Part shown: positions 1 to 7,700 of the stretch, one piece after another
Layout: every line of letters starts with the position of its first letter
Numbering within the stretch: the first letter of the stretch is position 1
Assembly (NCBI GenBank): GCA_037969585.1
Contig: JBBKXR010000091.1
Span: forward strand, 1 to 12,294
Reading direction: 5' to 3'
From: JBBKXR01 sp037969585
GTDB lineage: Bacteria; Verrucomicrobiota; Verrucomicrobiia; Verrucomicrobiales; DEV007
Length of the DNA: 12,294 nt
The notes under the pieces: model-generated
Told to the model about the DNA's origin: nothing
The model's input: the letters and a program-made list of their open reading frames with translations, nothing else
The model's database searches: none
Position numbers and translations under genes: made by a program

Positions 1-432
1 ACGGCCGACGGCTGGGATCATCACAACGACATTCGCCCGGCCATGGAGCGCAGTGCCGGCGCCACCGACAAACCCATCGCCGGCCTGATCGCTGACCTCA
101 AACAGCGCGACATGCTCGATGAAACGCTGATCGTCTGGGGCGGCGAATTCGGCCGCACCGCCAACGCCGACAACAACGGCGGTCGCGGTCACAACGGCAG
201 CCGCAACAGCATCTGGATGGCCGGCGGCGGAGTCAAAGGCGGCTACGTTCACGGCGCCACCGACGAACTCGGAGCCGAGGCGGTTGAAGGTGTCATGAAC
301 GCCCACGATCTGCACGCCACCATCCTGCACCTGCTCGGCCTCAATCACCGCCGCCTGACCTACCGCTACGCCGGTCGGAACTTTCGCCTGACCGATACGG
401 AAGGCGAGGTCGCAAGGGATATTCTCGCCTGA
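1..432 (+). CDS. DUF1501 family protein, C-terminal part (5' end outside window)
   Basis: The reading frame is open from base 1, so only the last 143 residues are present; the ATG at 43 is internal. The segment carries the hallmarks of the DUF1501 family, a sulfatase/alkaline-phosphatase-superfamily relative common in Planctomycetota and Verrucomicrobiota. These are a GWDHH motif near the left edge, the LIVWGGEFGRT strand that supplies a metal-ligand-like Glu, an RGHN motif, an AGGGVKGG segment, and the closing HDLHATILHLLGL and LTYRYAGRNFRLTD motifs. Family members are usually about 450-480 residues, so roughly two thirds lies upstream of the window. In PVC genomes these genes usually follow a DUF1549/DUF1553 cytochrome-like gene, which cannot be checked here. 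The biochemical function of the family is not established. The family call is confident because the end of the protein matches without interruption. Confidence 0.93.
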   Translation, partial: TADGWDHHNDIRPAMERSAGATDKPIAGLIADLKQRDMLDETLIVWGGEFGRTANADNNGGRGHNGSRNSIWMAGGGVKGGYVHGATDELGAEAVEGVMNAHDLHATILHLLGLNHRRLTYRYAGRNFRLTDTEGEVARDILA

Positions 433-450
433 TCAGCAGGCTCATCTGTC

Positions 451-466
451 CTCCTTTTTTAAGGAG
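451..466. other. Inverted repeat between DUF1501 gene and pseudokinase gene
   Basis: CTCCTT and AAGGAG form a perfect 6-bp stem around a TTTT loop, 19 bases after the DUF1501 stop codon. The right arm is also a textbook Shine-Dalgarno sequence, but no ATG, GTG or TTG lies 5-10 bases downstream of it. No T-run follows the stem in either direction, so it is not a canonical intrinsic terminator. It could help 3'-end formation of the DUF1501 mRNA or sit in the leader of the next gene. Confidence 0.3.
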
Positions 467-541
467 AAACCAGCGCGCTCGGACACTGGACAGTCGCCCG
501 TGGCTTTGATACAGATACGCACTACCTAGACTGCCTGTATT

Positions 542-2629
542 TTGGAAGACCTCGAACAGTTTGCGCGATTTTTGATCGCTCAGCGCGCCGACCGCACCCC
601 GGTGACGTTTTCCCGGGTTTCGGAAGAGGTCGTTTGCCTGGCCTTTGACCTCAATACCCAGTCTCTGGTTGAGTTGCACGTCCTCAACAGCGTGCAGGAA
701 ATGACCCCGGCGACGCTTGAGTCGTTCGAAGACCGCACGCGAACTGCGATGGAACTGAGCGGGCCGTGCTTTTGTCAGATCATCGACCTCGGTGAGTTCG
801 AGGGCATGCGCTATTACGCCACAGCGGTGAACGACGGTGAATTTCTCAAAGATTATGTCGCCCGGGTGGCTCCGGTCGATGTTCCGCAGGCGCTCTCCCT
901 TGTCATTCAACTCTGCGACGCGGTCATCGAAGTCGGACACCACGCCCGCCTCTTGCGCGGCCTTCGGCTTTCCAATTTGCTGGTCTGTCGAATCGACGAG
1001 GCGCACATCGCCTTGCGCATGCTCGACCTGGGATTGGCTCGAGCGGAAAGCGAAACTCCGGTCGAGCAGCTCGCCGAAATTAAGATGGCCGAGCTGTCGC
1101 AGATACTTTTCCTGCTGCTCTCCGGCACTCGTTACGTTGGCAATGAACCCTCTCAGGTCAATTCTCTAGCAGGTCTGCCAGCCAATCTGAAAGTGCTTTT
1201 GCGCCAAACTCTCGATGTCGGTGCCGACCCGATCGGCGGCGGCGCGCCACGGCCGGATCGACTTTCTGTTTATCGAGGTGAACTCACCGACAGCTACGGC
1301 GCAGTGTCGCAGCGCATCACCCGGTCGACCGCTTTTCGTCCCATCGTCGCACCCCCCCGGCTGCACCCTGAGTCGATGCTGATTAAGCAATTTTTCGGCG
1401 ATCTCGATCTCGAAGAACAACTCGGTGATCGCTATCACATCGTAGAGAATCCTGATCCGCCGCTCAGTGCGTACGCGCGTATGGCACAAGATCTGCAGAT
1501 GGACCGCGAAACGATCGTGCAGTTTCTGCCAGCCGCGCGCACGCTGCCAATGCAGCACTCGCAGTTGGTGATTCAGGAAATGTCGCGCATCAAAGAAGAT
1601 GAGCACCCGAACCTGATCCGTTGCCGGGGTTTTTGGGAAACCGATCGACTGGCATGTATCGCTGAAGAACCGCTCAATGGCTTCGGCCTGCCGTTGCTGC
1701 TGGCGGAACGTGGCGGCGCACTCGAGCCACAAGAAGTCATTATTCTAATGCGCCAGCTGAACCGCGCGATGCGTCAGGCAAACTCGTTGGACCTGATACC
1801 GCAAGCACTGTCGGTGTTCAGTCTTGAGGTGCACTTCCCCAACGAGTCACGATTCCGGGTGCGCGAATTGCGCAAGCGTCACGTCGATTTCTGGCCTGAG
1901 TTCGCTTTAAAGCTGCGTTGCCATGCAACGCTCGAATCGGTCGTCAGCATGCCTCCGAGCGGTCGCATGCGTGCGCTCGGTGATCCCAGCCCTAAATGGT
2001 TGGCGAAAATGGACTTCATCGGCGTCGCTGAGATTTTGGTCGTTGGCACCCTGCCGCCGCCTTCACCGCTTCAGGGCGTAGGCGAGCCCGAGACGGATCA
2101 TGTCGAGGCGATGCGTGCCTTTTTCCAAAACCAGTACGCCGAGTTGAACGAGTCGGTCGAGGAGTATGAGCTGGCAGGGTTCGTCGACCAACTCGAAGCG
2201 GAGATGACTCGGACGCGACCAAAAACTTCGGTCGAAGTCATGGGAACGATTGTTGACGGAGCGATTGCCTTCAGCGATGCGTCCGCTAAGAAACAGGCCA
2301 TTCGCGAGTCTGGACCTGCCGCGAGATCGAGACTCGGAAGCGCACCGCGCCCGATGGGTGGCATTCCTGCACAAGCTCCTGAAGGCGATCTAAACAACGT
2401 CAACCCGATTGCCGAGCGTATACGCAACGCTGCCGATGGGGCTGACGAAGCGCCCGAAGCGATGTCACTTGGAACCATCGATGATGTCGACTTTGATATC
2501 GGAGACTCAAGAGATAAGCCGGCTCAGATTCCCAGCGAAAATCCTGACAGCGAGAACGACGACGCCAATGCTGATGGCAAGCAATCGAAAAAATCCGGCA
2601 AACGTAAGGGCTGGTTTTTTCTCAGATAG
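542..2629 (+). CDS. Tandem protein-kinase-like protein, both domains apparently catalytically degenerate
   Basis: The protein has 695 residues and no signal peptide or membrane segment, so it is probably cytoplasmic. Two kinase-like folds can be traced. Domain 1 (about 20-245) has a VELHVL strand with His46 where VAIK has Lys. Its catalytic loop LLRGLRLSNLL (138-147) replaces HRDxKxxN with L-R-G..R..N, keeping Asn145, and it has DLG (162-164) in place of DFG. Domain 2 (about 290-500) has an N-lobe like PknB-type kinases: IVQFL with Gln327 at the Lys position, a likely alpha-C Glu346, and EHPNLIR. Its C-lobe has no recognisable HRD or DFG. The tail (about 560-695) is low-complexity and acidic, ending in a basic KQSKKSGKRKGW stretch. 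The start is taken as TTG at 542: the frame is closed by a stop at 527-529 and the first in-frame ATG is at 701, inside domain 1. A TPR gene follows after 6 bases. Scaffold or regulator is the likely role; residual nucleotide binding cannot be excluded. Confidence 0.72.
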   Translation: MEDLEQFARFLIAQRADRTPVTFSRVSEEVVCLAFDLNTQSLVELHVLNSVQEMTPATLESFEDRTRTAMELSGPCFCQIIDLGEFEGMRYYATAVNDGEFLKDYVARVAPVDVPQALSLVIQLCDAVIEVGHHARLLRGLRLSNLLVCRIDEAHIALRMLDLGLARAESETPVEQLAEIKMAELSQILFLLLSGTRYVGNEPSQVNSLAGLPANLKVLLRQTLDVGADPIGGGAPRPDRLSVYRGELTDSYGAVSQRITRSTAFRPIVAPPRLHPESMLIKQFFGDLDLEEQLGDRYHIVENPDPPLSAYARMAQDLQMDRETIVQFLPAARTLPMQHSQLVIQEMSRIKEDEHPNLIRCRGFWETDRLACIAEEPLNGFGLPLLLAERGGALEPQEVIILMRQLNRAMRQANSLDLIPQALSVFSLEVHFPNESRFRVRELRKRHVDFWPEFALKLRCHATLESVVSMPPSGRMRALGDPSPKWLAKMDFIGVAEILVVGTLPPPSPLQGVGEPETDHVEAMRAFFQNQYAELNESVEEYELAGFVDQLEAEMTRTRPKTSVEVMGTIVDGAIAFSDASAKKQAIRESGPAARSRLGSAPRPMGGIPAQAPEGDLNNVNPIAERIRNAADGADEAPEAMSLGTIDDVDFDIGDSRDKPAQIPSENPDSENDDANADGKQSKKSGKRKGWFFLR

Positions 2630-2635
2630 GCGGAT

Positions 2636-3385
2636 ATGAACCTGGAGTTGGATAGCCTACCCGAAGCAGGAGACAGCGACGGGCTTCTCGAACAACTTCG
2701 CGACGACGTACGCTCCAATCCCGATAACCTGATCGATCAAATCGAAGCGATTTGTCAGGCGGCTGACAAACTCTGTCAGAATGACCATCACGCGGCGGCA
2801 GAGGAGCTTTATCGCAACGCTTTAAATGCGTGCCAACGCACGCCGATTCGAATCGGTGCCCCGATCGGATTTAAAATCTATCGTCGGCTCGCTGAATTAC
2901 TCGAGTCGCAAGATCGCCCCGCTGAGGCCTGCCTCAACTACCTGACGGGGCTGACACTTGCGAGTAACGCAAATGCTGTCGGCATCGACCGGGTCGAGAC
3001 CGCAGAGGCTCACAAGCGCTTGGGCATACTGCTGGGTTCGAGGAATGAACTGATTGACGCGGCAAAGCACTATCGTCGAGGTATCGCATTGCTGATGCAC
3101 GAGGGAACCCGTGACACAGGCGCCGAACTGCGCCCCGCGGCACTGCATTCCGAACTGGAAGAAAATCTCGGCGACTTGCAGATTCTGCTGGGCGACCACG
3201 CCAGTGCGCTTGGCTGTTTCTCCCGGGCCCTTCAGTATCGTCACCGATTGCTCGACGCAGCGCCGGAGGTGGACACGGTCGAAATTTGCCAGCTGTTTGA
3301 GAAACTCGGTAGCGTCTTCAAGAAGCTCGGTGACACCGACGCCTCAAACGCCTGCCTGAAGCGCTTTCAGGAAATTCAGTCCTGA
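2636..3385 (+). CDS. TPR-repeat protein
   Basis: The 249-residue soluble protein has no signal peptide and consists almost wholly of paired amphipathic helices. About five TPR-like units can be seen, near residues 39-68, 79-112, 122-156, 169-205 and 214-248. They carry the usual spaced small and aromatic positions, for example AAEELYRNAL, AAKHYRRGIAL and ALGCFSRALQY. Helices of roughly 15-18 residues in some units resemble the longer TPR variants of bacterial regulatory proteins. The ATG at 2636 lies 6 bases after the stop of the kinase-like gene, with only a weak AGGCGG before it, so translational coupling is plausible. TPRs bind partner proteins. The tight spacing suggests this protein partners the upstream pseudokinase, which is an inference from position only. 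No enzymatic motif is seen. Confidence 0.8.
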   Translation: MNLELDSLPEAGDSDGLLEQLRDDVRSNPDNLIDQIEAICQAADKLCQNDHHAAAEELYRNALNACQRTPIRIGAPIGFKIYRRLAELLESQDRPAEACLNYLTGLTLASNANAVGIDRVETAEAHKRLGILLGSRNELIDAAKHYRRGIALLMHEGTRDTGAELRPAALHSELEENLGDLQILLGDHASALGCFSRALQYRHRLLDAAPEVDTVEICQLFEKLGSVFKKLGDTDASNACLKRFQEIQS

Positions 3386-3396
3386 CCAAAGTCACT

Positions 3397-4845
3397 TTGA
3401 AAACTCGTCCCAACCTTCTCTGGATCTGCACTGATCAGCAACGCTTCGACACCATCCATTCGCTGGGCAACGAACACGTTCGCACCCCGACGGTCGATCG
3501 ACTGGTCGAAAACGGCGTCGCTTTTACCCACGCACACTGTCAGAGCCCGATCTGCACGCCGAGCCGATCGAGCTTCATGACCGGTATGTATCCGAGCCGC
3601 GTCCACAACACTCGCAACGGCAATGGCACCTTTCCCAGCGACGCCCCGACACTGATCAGCAAATTGATCGCCGACGCAGGCTACGACTGCGGACTGATCG
3701 GAAAATTTCACCTACTCAGTTCAGGTAAGCGCAGTGAGCCGCGCCTCGACGATGGTTTTTCGACCTGGCATTTCAGTCACGCTCCGCGCGATGACTGGCC
3801 CGAGGGCGAACACGATTACGCCGACTGGGTCCGCGACCAAGGCGCTGATCTGAACGCACTTCGCGAAACCGAGGAGCGGGTTCCCGCCGAACTGCATCAG
3901 ACCACCTGGGCGGCGCAGCGCGCGATCGAATTTATCGACAAGCGAAAACCTGGTGCTGACGAAAAAGAGGCTTCAGCGCAGCCGTGGATGCTGAATATCA
4001 ATCTCTACGATCCGCATCCCCCGTTCACCCCGCCCAAAGCCTACGCCGATCGCTACGATCCGGCTGCGATGCCCGGTCCGCATTTTCGCGACAGCGATAT
4101 AGCGACGCAGGCAAAGCTCGCCGACGCCGACTACCAGGACGAAGTGCGAACGCCGGAGGAACACCGCGCCCACGAAGCCCAGGCGCGCTACTACGCGATG
4201 ATCGAACTGATTGACGACCAGCTGGCGCGCCTGTTTGAAGCACTCGACGCCAGCGGTCAGCGCGAAAATACGGTCATCATTTTCACCAGCGATCACGGCG
4301 AGGCACTTGGCGACCATGGACTGATGTTCAAAGGCTGTCGATTTTACGAAGGTCTGGTCCGGGTTCCGCTGATCTTCGAGGCCGCGCCTAAATGGGGGCT
4401 GCAAGCCGGCCTGAAATCGGACGCACTGGTCGAACTGCTCGACCTTTCCGCCACCCTACTCGAACTGGCAGGCGTCGACTTGCCGTCGTCCCATCAGGGG
4501 CAAAGTCTGTTGCCGATCATGTGCGGCAAAGCCTCGGCTGATCAGCTGCGCGACTTTGTTCGATGCGAATATTTTGACGCTCTGGCCAGCGACTTCACCG
4601 GCGGCAACGGTGCCTTCGCGACTATGCATCGCACCCGCACTCACAAGCTGTCGGTGTATCACAGCAGCGCAGGACACGTCGGCGAACTTTACGATCTCGA
4701 AGCCGATCCGTGGGAGCACGACAACCTCTGGGATTCCCCAGATGTGGAGATCCAGGCTTTAAAAAGTCGGCTGATTCTCGACAGCTTCAATGCCCACGTC
4801 AATCTGACCACCGACGTCGGCCCTGAGCGGATCGCACCGATGTAG
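3397..4845 (+). CDS. Type I sulfatase without signal peptide
   Basis: This 482-residue enzyme belongs to the formylglycine-dependent sulfatase family, which hydrolyses sulfate esters. Visible active-site elements are Asp13 (TDQ, metal), Cys53 in CTPSR (the residue converted to formylglycine), Lys103 and His105 in GKFH, His207 in DPHPPF, Asp299 and His300 in SDHGE, and Lys312 in FKG. All key positions of the family are therefore present. The closing GELYDLEADPWEHDNL motif is typical of the C-terminal subdomain. The length fits choline-sulfatase and arylsulfatase-like members. There is no N-terminal hydrophobic segment, so the protein is probably cytoplasmic. The start is TTG at 3397, 11 bases after the TPR stop; homology begins at residue 5, and the next Met (61) lies past the catalytic Cys. 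The substrate is unknown. A formylglycine-generating enzyme or anSME would be needed elsewhere in the genome. Confidence 0.92.
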   Translation: MKTRPNLLWICTDQQRFDTIHSLGNEHVRTPTVDRLVENGVAFTHAHCQSPICTPSRSSFMTGMYPSRVHNTRNGNGTFPSDAPTLISKLIADAGYDCGLIGKFHLLSSGKRSEPRLDDGFSTWHFSHAPRDDWPEGEHDYADWVRDQGADLNALRETEERVPAELHQTTWAAQRAIEFIDKRKPGADEKEASAQPWMLNINLYDPHPPFTPPKAYADRYDPAAMPGPHFRDSDIATQAKLADADYQDEVRTPEEHRAHEAQARYYAMIELIDDQLARLFEALDASGQRENTVIIFTSDHGEALGDHGLMFKGCRFYEGLVRVPLIFEAAPKWGLQAGLKSDALVELLDLSATLLELAGVDLPSSHQGQSLLPIMCGKASADQLRDFVRCEYFDALASDFTGGNGAFATMHRTRTHKLSVYHSSAGHVGELYDLEADPWEHDNLWDSPDVEIQALKSRLILDSFNAHVNLTTDVGPERIAPM

Positions 4846-4855
4846 CCGAGTCGGC
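4845..4855. terminator. Short palindrome between convergent genes
   Basis: GCCGAGTCGGC overlaps the last base of the sulfatase stop codon and lies just before the stop of the opposing gene. It can form a 4-bp GC stem with a 3-base loop on either strand. No T-run follows, so this is only a weak candidate for a bidirectional transcription stop; it is noted because the two genes are separated by just 13 bases. Confidence 0.2.
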
Positions 4856-4858
4856 CTA

Positions 4859-5506
4859 CTAATCACGCAGAGCGAATCCGATCTTCATCAGGCGGCGCAC
4901 CACGGTGATCACGCAACCGGCGATGATCAACCAGATCGTCCAGACCGCGATCGAAAACGGTCCGAGCAGTTCATTTTCTCCCAGCAAATTGTTGCCGCCG
5001 AAGCCGATAAAGAGCGCGGCGAGAGTCACCAGAAACATTCTCTGCGGCTTGGCCATCGGGCCACAAAACTCCTGATGTGCCCCAGCGACTTTACCCATCG
5101 CGCGGACGTAAGCGGTAAAAACGGCAAACAGCGCTGCGATCAATCCAAGCCAGGGATTCGAACCGATCGCGAAACCGAAACCGATCAGCGTCACTGCATC
5201 GGAGACGCGATCTGGAATCTCATTATAGAGTTCGCCTAAAGCGGAGGCGCGCTCCTGCAAAACCGCGACCATACCATCGAACATATTTCCAAGTAGTCGC
5301 AGCTGGACTAGAATCGCACCCGTAATCCAATACCATGCGGCCTTCTCCGGGAACGCCTCGGTCAGCATGAATGCAACGCCGGCGAGCACGCCGAACACCA
5401 TGCCAACCATCGAAATGCCGTTGGGCGAAACACCGCGATCAGCCAGCCAACTCGCTATTTTGCGAGAGAGTTTAGCATCGCGGGTTGCTATCGGGCGGCG
5501 TTCCAT
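4859..5506 (-). CDS. CDP-alcohol phosphatidyltransferase family membrane protein, variant motif
   Basis: The protein has 215 residues with about five or six hydrophobic segments and belongs to the family that transfers a phosphatidyl group from a CDP-activated donor to an alcohol in the cytoplasmic membrane. The signature D-x2-D-G-x2-A-R-x8-G-x3-D-x3-D is present with exact spacing but altered: Asn74, Asp77-Gly78, Ala81-Val82, Gly91, Asn95, Asp99. The first and third Asp are therefore Asn and the Arg is Val. From memory, a bacterial subfamily with similar LLDGMVAV and GELYNEIPDR motifs exists, which would make these changes subfamily-specific rather than decay. ATG at 5506 was chosen because the following RRPIATRD and RGVSPNGIS match the normal family start. 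A TTG at 5560 would add 18 residues. It lies 84 bases downstream of the sulfatase-DUF1080 gene on the same strand and converges with the forward sulfatase. The substrate is unknown. Confidence 0.82.
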   Translation of the reverse strand: MERRPIATRDAKLSRKIASWLADRGVSPNGISMVGMVFGVLAGVAFMLTEAFPEKAAWYWITGAILVQLRLLGNMFDGMVAVLQERASALGELYNEIPDRVSDAVTLIGFGFAIGSNPWLGLIAALFAVFTAYVRAMGKVAGAHQEFCGPMAKPQRMFLVTLAALFIGFGGNNLLGENELLGPFSIAVWTIWLIIAGCVITVVRRLMKIGFALRD

Positions 5507-5590
5507 GGGTGAGGAGCGATCATCGACTATAACAACCACAAAGTCCGCGAAAAGTTGCAATGATTTGAGCGAAAAAAATCGCCGTTTACA

Positions 5591-7660
5591 TCACTCGTTC
5601 TCCGTCAGTGATCTGAGTTGAATATTGCGAAATGCCGCCACAGTTCCCTTGCCATGATCCTGCAGCGCGATCACCCCGGAACTGCGAGCGTGTTCGATGT
5701 CTTCATCTACTAAAGTGGCGAACCACGAGCCATTGATGTCCTGAATAAAGGTCGAACCGATCACCGTAACCTTCAACGAGTTCCACCCTTCGGCTCGGCA
5801 ATATGCCTGCACAGCCTCTGCCGGATGAACTTGCGTTGTCGTCTTCTCACCGCTCTCCGCATAGACGGCCGACTGCCCTGCCGTGGCTAAATGCGAACGC
5901 AGTTTCGACGGCGACAGCGAGTGATGCCACAAGCCCATTTTTTCCGGTTCGGCGATCTCTACCTGATAACCGCGAACGTGAAACGGCTCGTCGATTTCGG
6001 CGCTCCTCACCTGCACCCCCGAATTGCCAGCGACAAACCGATACTCCAGTTCGAGCACAAAATCGTCCGGCACCTCACCTTCATAAATCAGCCAGTTCTT
6101 GCCGCCCTCTTTGTTTCCCGTGCACCAGATCGCTCCGTCGCGAACTTCCCACGCGCCTTCGACGCCGCGCCATCCATCGAGAGTTTTGCCGTCGAACAAG
6201 CTGCGAAAATTGGGCGACTGGGTGGTTTCGATCTGTGGCCGCCCCGGAAAAAGGAGTGGCTCCGACGCTGCCACTTTCTTCTTTTTTCGTTTCGGTTGAA
6301 CCGATTTTGGCAAGGCATCCAGTTCTTTTTTCAGAGCAGCGTAAGCCTTTGAACCCACCGCATCGAGATCATCAAGCGCCAACGGTTTGACCTTTCTCTC
6401 GTCGGCTTCGTCGCGAAGGTCATAGAACGATCCGTTGCTGTACAACTTCCAATCGTGAGTACGCACAAACTGCAGTCCGCTGTGTTCCGCGTAGGCAAAA
6501 CGCTTATCCCGCCCGGTATCCGTTTTACCGGCGGCGGCCAGCATTTCATCGAAAAAGCTTCTGCCATCGATCACCGCATCTCCTGCAACACGATCGAGAC
6601 TGGCACCCCCCAATTCAGCAAAAGTCGGCACAAAATCGGCGAAATCGATTAACGCCTCGCTACCACTACCCTCCGGCACTTTACCCGGCCAGTTGGCGAT
6701 CATCGGCACTCGGGTTCCCCAGTCGGTCAGTTCGCCCTTGCCTCCGACGACTTCTTTACCTTTGTACATCGACGTTACTTTTGGGCGAACGAATTTGCCA
6801 TCCTCGGCGACCGTGAGATACGACGCCTTCGGTGAACCGTTGTCCGTGGTGTAGACGATCAAGGTGTTGTCGCGCACGCCGAGTTCATCGAGCGCTGCGA
6901 CCAGGCGACCGATCTGCCGGTCCATCGACTCGACCATTTCGCCGAAAGTCTCCCATTTGCCGTCGGCAAAAAACGGCACCGGCTTGCCAATGTCATCGGT
7001 CACGTCATGAGCCAGGGCCATCGGGTAGTAAGCAAAAAACGGTTTCGCCGCTTTGTGCTGTCGCTTGATGAATTCGATCAGGAAATCGACATACAGATCC
7101 GGACCGTATTTGCCCTCCGTGCCCTTCATCACCTCGCCGTTGTGATAAATCAGCGGTGATCGAAAACGCGGCCCCTCGTGCCAGCCGAACAGCGCCCACT
7201 CGTCGAATCCCAGTCGTCTCGGCTGATCGAGATCGTCCTTCATCAGACACATCTGCCACTTGCCCGCGACCGCCGTCGCGTAACCGGCGGACTTCATGAC
7301 GCTGCCGAGCGCACGAGCCTCAGCTTCCGTAGGAAAAGAGCCCCAGGCCGGATTTTTCAGACGCGCCGGATACTGCCCGCTCAACAAACAGATCCGCGAC
7401 GGATGGCAAACCGCCATCGAATAACAGTGCTCGAACTGCTTGCCGGTTCGCGCCAATTCATCGATCACCGGCGTCGCATAGGACTCCCCGCCGTAACACC
7501 CGATCGCATCACGCCCGACATCGTCCGCGAGGATGAACAACACATTGGGCTTGGCCGTCGCGTCGCCGTCTTGCGCCTCGACCACCGTCAACGGCAGCAC
7601 GCTCGCAAGCGCTATCACCAAACCGAGCGAATATGGGCGAAGCGTCGAGGTCGAAATCAT
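5591..7660 (-). CDS. Secreted sulfatase fused to a C-terminal DUF1080 (3-keto-disaccharide hydrolase-like) domain
   Basis: The 689-residue protein starts with a signal peptide (hydrophobic core about 10-27, likely cleavage after VEA at 29). The sulfatase domain (about 37-450) shows Asp46-Asp47 (metal), Cys85 in CHPSR (formylglycine site), Lys134 in GKWQ, His218 in MALAH, Asp273-Asn274 in TTDNGS and Lys308 in GGKG. The usual GK-x-H histidine is Gln136. A lysine-rich linker (PKRKKKK, about 456-462) leads to a DUF1080 domain (about 484-684) with FDGKTLDGW, GNSGVQVRS, GYQVEI and GVIALQDHG motifs. DUF1080 is a concanavalin-like fold family that includes 3-keto-glucoside hydrolases. Fusion suggests desulfation and glycan processing or binding in one exported protein. 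The ATG at 7660 was chosen because it opens the signal peptide; the frame extends upstream to 7849 only as Arg-rich non-coding translation overlapping the next gene. It lies 74 bases after the beta-helix gene. Confidence 0.93.
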   Translation of the reverse strand: MISTSTLRPYSLGLVIALASVLPLTVVEAQDGDATAKPNVLFILADDVGRDAIGCYGGESYATPVIDELARTGKQFEHCYSMAVCHPSRICLLSGQYPARLKNPAWGSFPTEAEARALGSVMKSAGYATAVAGKWQMCLMKDDLDQPRRLGFDEWALFGWHEGPRFRSPLIYHNGEVMKGTEGKYGPDLYVDFLIEFIKRQHKAAKPFFAYYPMALAHDVTDDIGKPVPFFADGKWETFGEMVESMDRQIGRLVAALDELGVRDNTLIVYTTDNGSPKASYLTVAEDGKFVRPKVTSMYKGKEVVGGKGELTDWGTRVPMIANWPGKVPEGSGSEALIDFADFVPTFAELGGASLDRVAGDAVIDGRSFFDEMLAAAGKTDTGRDKRFAYAEHSGLQFVRTHDWKLYSNGSFYDLRDEADERKVKPLALDDLDAVGSKAYAALKKELDALPKSVQPKRKKKKVAASEPLLFPGRPQIETTQSPNFRSLFDGKTLDGWRGVEGAWEVRDGAIWCTGNKEGGKNWLIYEGEVPDDFVLELEYRFVAGNSGVQVRSAEIDEPFHVRGYQVEIAEPEKMGLWHHSLSPSKLRSHLATAGQSAVYAESGEKTTTQVHPAEAVQAYCRAEGWNSLKVTVIGSTFIQDINGSWFATLVDEDIEHARSSGVIALQDHGKGTVAAFRNIQLRSLTENE

Positions 7661-7700
7661 GATCCAATCTACGAATCGCCGCCTATTGCCGTCAACTGCG

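Noticed and set aside
451..466. Rho-independent terminator for the DUF1501 gene
   Set aside because: The T residues are in the loop, not after the stem, and the stem is AT-rich and short. It is kept only as an inverted repeat.
341..1006. Minus-strand open frame (221 codons) crossing the DUF1501 end and the pseudokinase start
   Set aside because: It overlaps two supported plus-strand genes and their intergenic gap, and its translation shows no domain.
542..2629. Active Ser/Thr protein kinase
   Set aside because: The VAIK Lys and HRD Asp are missing from domain 1 and the VAIK Lys, HRD and DFG are missing from domain 2, so catalytic activity should not be assumed.
5507..5560. TTG start adding 18 residues to the CDP-alcohol phosphatidyltransferase-like protein
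   Set aside because: The family's usual N-terminus aligns from just after the ATG at 5506; the extension has no homology-like features. It is possible but less likely.
5803..6390. Plus-strand open frame (195 codons) within the DUF1080 part of the sulfatase fusion
   Set aside because: The Pro/Arg-rich translation without motifs lies antisense to a clearly conserved domain.
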